DNA of 6,622 nt from Thermodesulfovibrionales bacterium. Its GTDB lineage: Bacteria; Nitrospirota; Thermodesulfovibrionia; Thermodesulfovibrionales; SM23-35. Below are positions 5,975-6,622 of the stretch, piece after piece. Numbering within the stretch: position 1 is the stretch's first letter; the number at the start of each line of letters is the position of its first letter. The translations under genes were made by a program, and so were the position numbers. Under the pieces are notes generated by a model, which did no database searches, was not told the origin of the DNA, and saw only the letters and a list, made by a program, of their open reading frames with translations. Location: the NCBI GenBank assembly GCA_022865525.1, contig JALHSV010000013.1, positions 1 to 6,622 of the forward strand, read 5' to 3'.

Positions 5975-6310
5975 ATGTCAAAAAAGATGCTTGGAGATAT
6001 CATGCGTGAGGCACAGAAGCTTCAGTCCAAGATGGCAGAGATGCAGGAAGAAGCCAAAAAGAAGACTGTAGAAGCAACCGCGGGTGGTGGGATGGTAACC
6101 ATAGTTGCAAGTGGTGCAGGAGAGATTGTTTCGATAAAGATTGAAAAGGAAGTTGTGAACCCGGACGATGTTGATATGCTCCAGGATCTTATTATGGCAG
6201 CCGCAAATGAGGCTCTGCGCCGTGCCCAGGAACTGGTAAATAGCGAGATGTCAAAACTTACCGGAGGACTGCAGTTGCCCGGCCTGGGGAATCTTGGGAA
6301 ATTGTTCTGA
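5975..6310 (+). CDS. ybaB: YbaB/EbfC family nucleoid-associated DNA-binding protein
   Basis: This is a 111-residue protein of the YbaB/EbfC family: small dimeric nucleoid-associated proteins that bind DNA, almost always encoded between dnaX and recR. The family pattern is clear. An N-terminal amphipathic helix is rich in Met, Gln and Lys (MREAQKLQSKMAEMQEE, from about residue 9). The beta sheet TVEATAGGGMVTIVASGAGEIVSIKI follows (about 30-55), and then the helix VDMLQDLIMAAANEALRRAQEL. The Gly/Leu/Pro-rich tail (LTGGLQLPGLGNLGKLF) is also typical. The start at 5975 is chosen for its 5-nt spacing from GGAGG; ATG 5972 would add one residue. It probably shares an operon with dnaX, although 218 nt containing a palindromic repeat separate them, so repeat-mediated processing or a separate promoter is possible. 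The next gene begins 17 nt downstream. Confidence 0.95.
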   Translation: MSKKMLGDIMREAQKLQSKMAEMQEEAKKKTVEATAGGGMVTIVASGAGEIVSIKIEKEVVNPDDVDMLQDLIMAAANEALRRAQELVNSEMSKLTGGLQLPGLGNLGKLF

Positions 6311-6327
6311 TTGTCACATGGCACTTT

Positions 6328-6622
6328 ATGGAACCGTTTATTTCATACACCACTGAAGAGGAGATAAAAAAGGAAAAGATAAAAGCCCAGAGGCTCAGGA
6401 AATCCCCGTGGTGGAAGAGAAGGTGTGCTGAGGGCGTCTGCTATTTCTGCGGCGGGAAAATACCTCCCAAAGACCTCACTATGGAACACCTCGTTCCCCT
6501 TATCCGCGGCGGCAAATCATCCAAAGGAAATGTCGTTCCCGCATGCAAGGAATGTAACACCAAGAAAAAATATCTCCTGCCCATCGAGTGGGAAGAGTAC
6601 AGGGAAAGCCTGATCAAAGATA
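6328..6622 (+). CDS. Small HNH endonuclease-like protein (3' end beyond window)
   Basis: An open frame from ATG 6328 reaches the right edge (98 full codons) without a stop. A basic N-terminal region (KKEKIKAQRLRKSPWWKRR, residues 14-32) precedes an HNH motif with a zinc-holding cysteine pair, CYFC (38-41). The EHLVPLIRGG segment (53-62) has the catalytic-type His54, though Glu stands where Asp is common. Asn68 in KGNVVPACKECN and a second cysteine pair (Cys73, Cys76) with Asn77 complete it. This is the HNH fold with four zinc-binding cysteines, used by many DNA nucleases. The spacing of all parts is intact, so it is probably active or recently so. The gene starts 17 nt after ybaB on the same strand, without a clear ribosome-binding site, so translational coupling is possible. 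Its biological role cannot be read from the sequence. The tail LLPIEWEEY suggests it ends soon after the window edge. Confidence 0.85.
   Translation, partial: MEPFISYTTEEEIKKEKIKAQRLRKSPWWKRRCAEGVCYFCGGKIPPKDLTMEHLVPLIRGGKSSKGNVVPACKECNTKKKYLLPIEWEEYRESLIKD

Noticed and set aside
6425..6613. Plus-strand 62-codon frame near the right edge
   Set aside because: It is a shifted reading of the HNH gene; the frame starting at 6328 carries the coherent zinc and HNH motif.

Overview
The window is a bacterial chromosome segment made mostly of housekeeping genes. It suggests a Gram-negative bacterium, because a type II secretin begins at the left edge. The organism makes amide aminoacyl-tRNAs indirectly, because it has gatA and gatB. 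GC content looks moderate, GTG and TTG starts are used, and short palindromic repeats sit between genes. The secretin N-terminus and the small HNH gene beside ybaB remind me of Nitrospirota or Desulfobacterota. That is an impression from memory, not a determination.

Layout: (1) 1-479, minus strand: 5' part of a gspD-like secretin gene with signal peptide, long Pro/Gln-rich linker and the first residues of the N0 domain. It runs off the left edge. (2) 480-772: divergent intergenic region with a promoter candidate for each side and a REP-like nested inverted repeat. (3) 773-3657, plus strand: gatA and gatB, overlapping by 4 nt and translationally coupled. They encode two subunits of the GatCAB amidotransferase; gatC is not in the window. 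(4) 3711-3932: tRNA-Ser(GGA) followed 4 nt later by the small bacterial SRP RNA. (5) 4080-6310: dnaX (clamp-loader tau/gamma) and ybaB/ebfC. (6) 6328 to the right edge: a small HNH endonuclease-like gene, incomplete at its 3' end.

The order tRNA-Ser, SRP RNA, dnaX, ybaB matches a classic neighbourhood known from Bacillus and others, where recR normally follows ybaB. Here an HNH gene occupies that position and recR may lie beyond the window. Two copies of one roughly 75-nt palindromic repeat occur in the same orientation, one between the SRP RNA and dnaX and one between dnaX and ybaB. They are the most notable non-genic structure.

I see no mobile-element transposase, CRISPR array, phage gene or defence island, and no convincing new multi-gene system. 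The points worth a second look are the duplicated repeat, a possibly stranded ribosome-binding site upstream of dnaX, the palindrome inside the gatA promoter, and the HNH gene.
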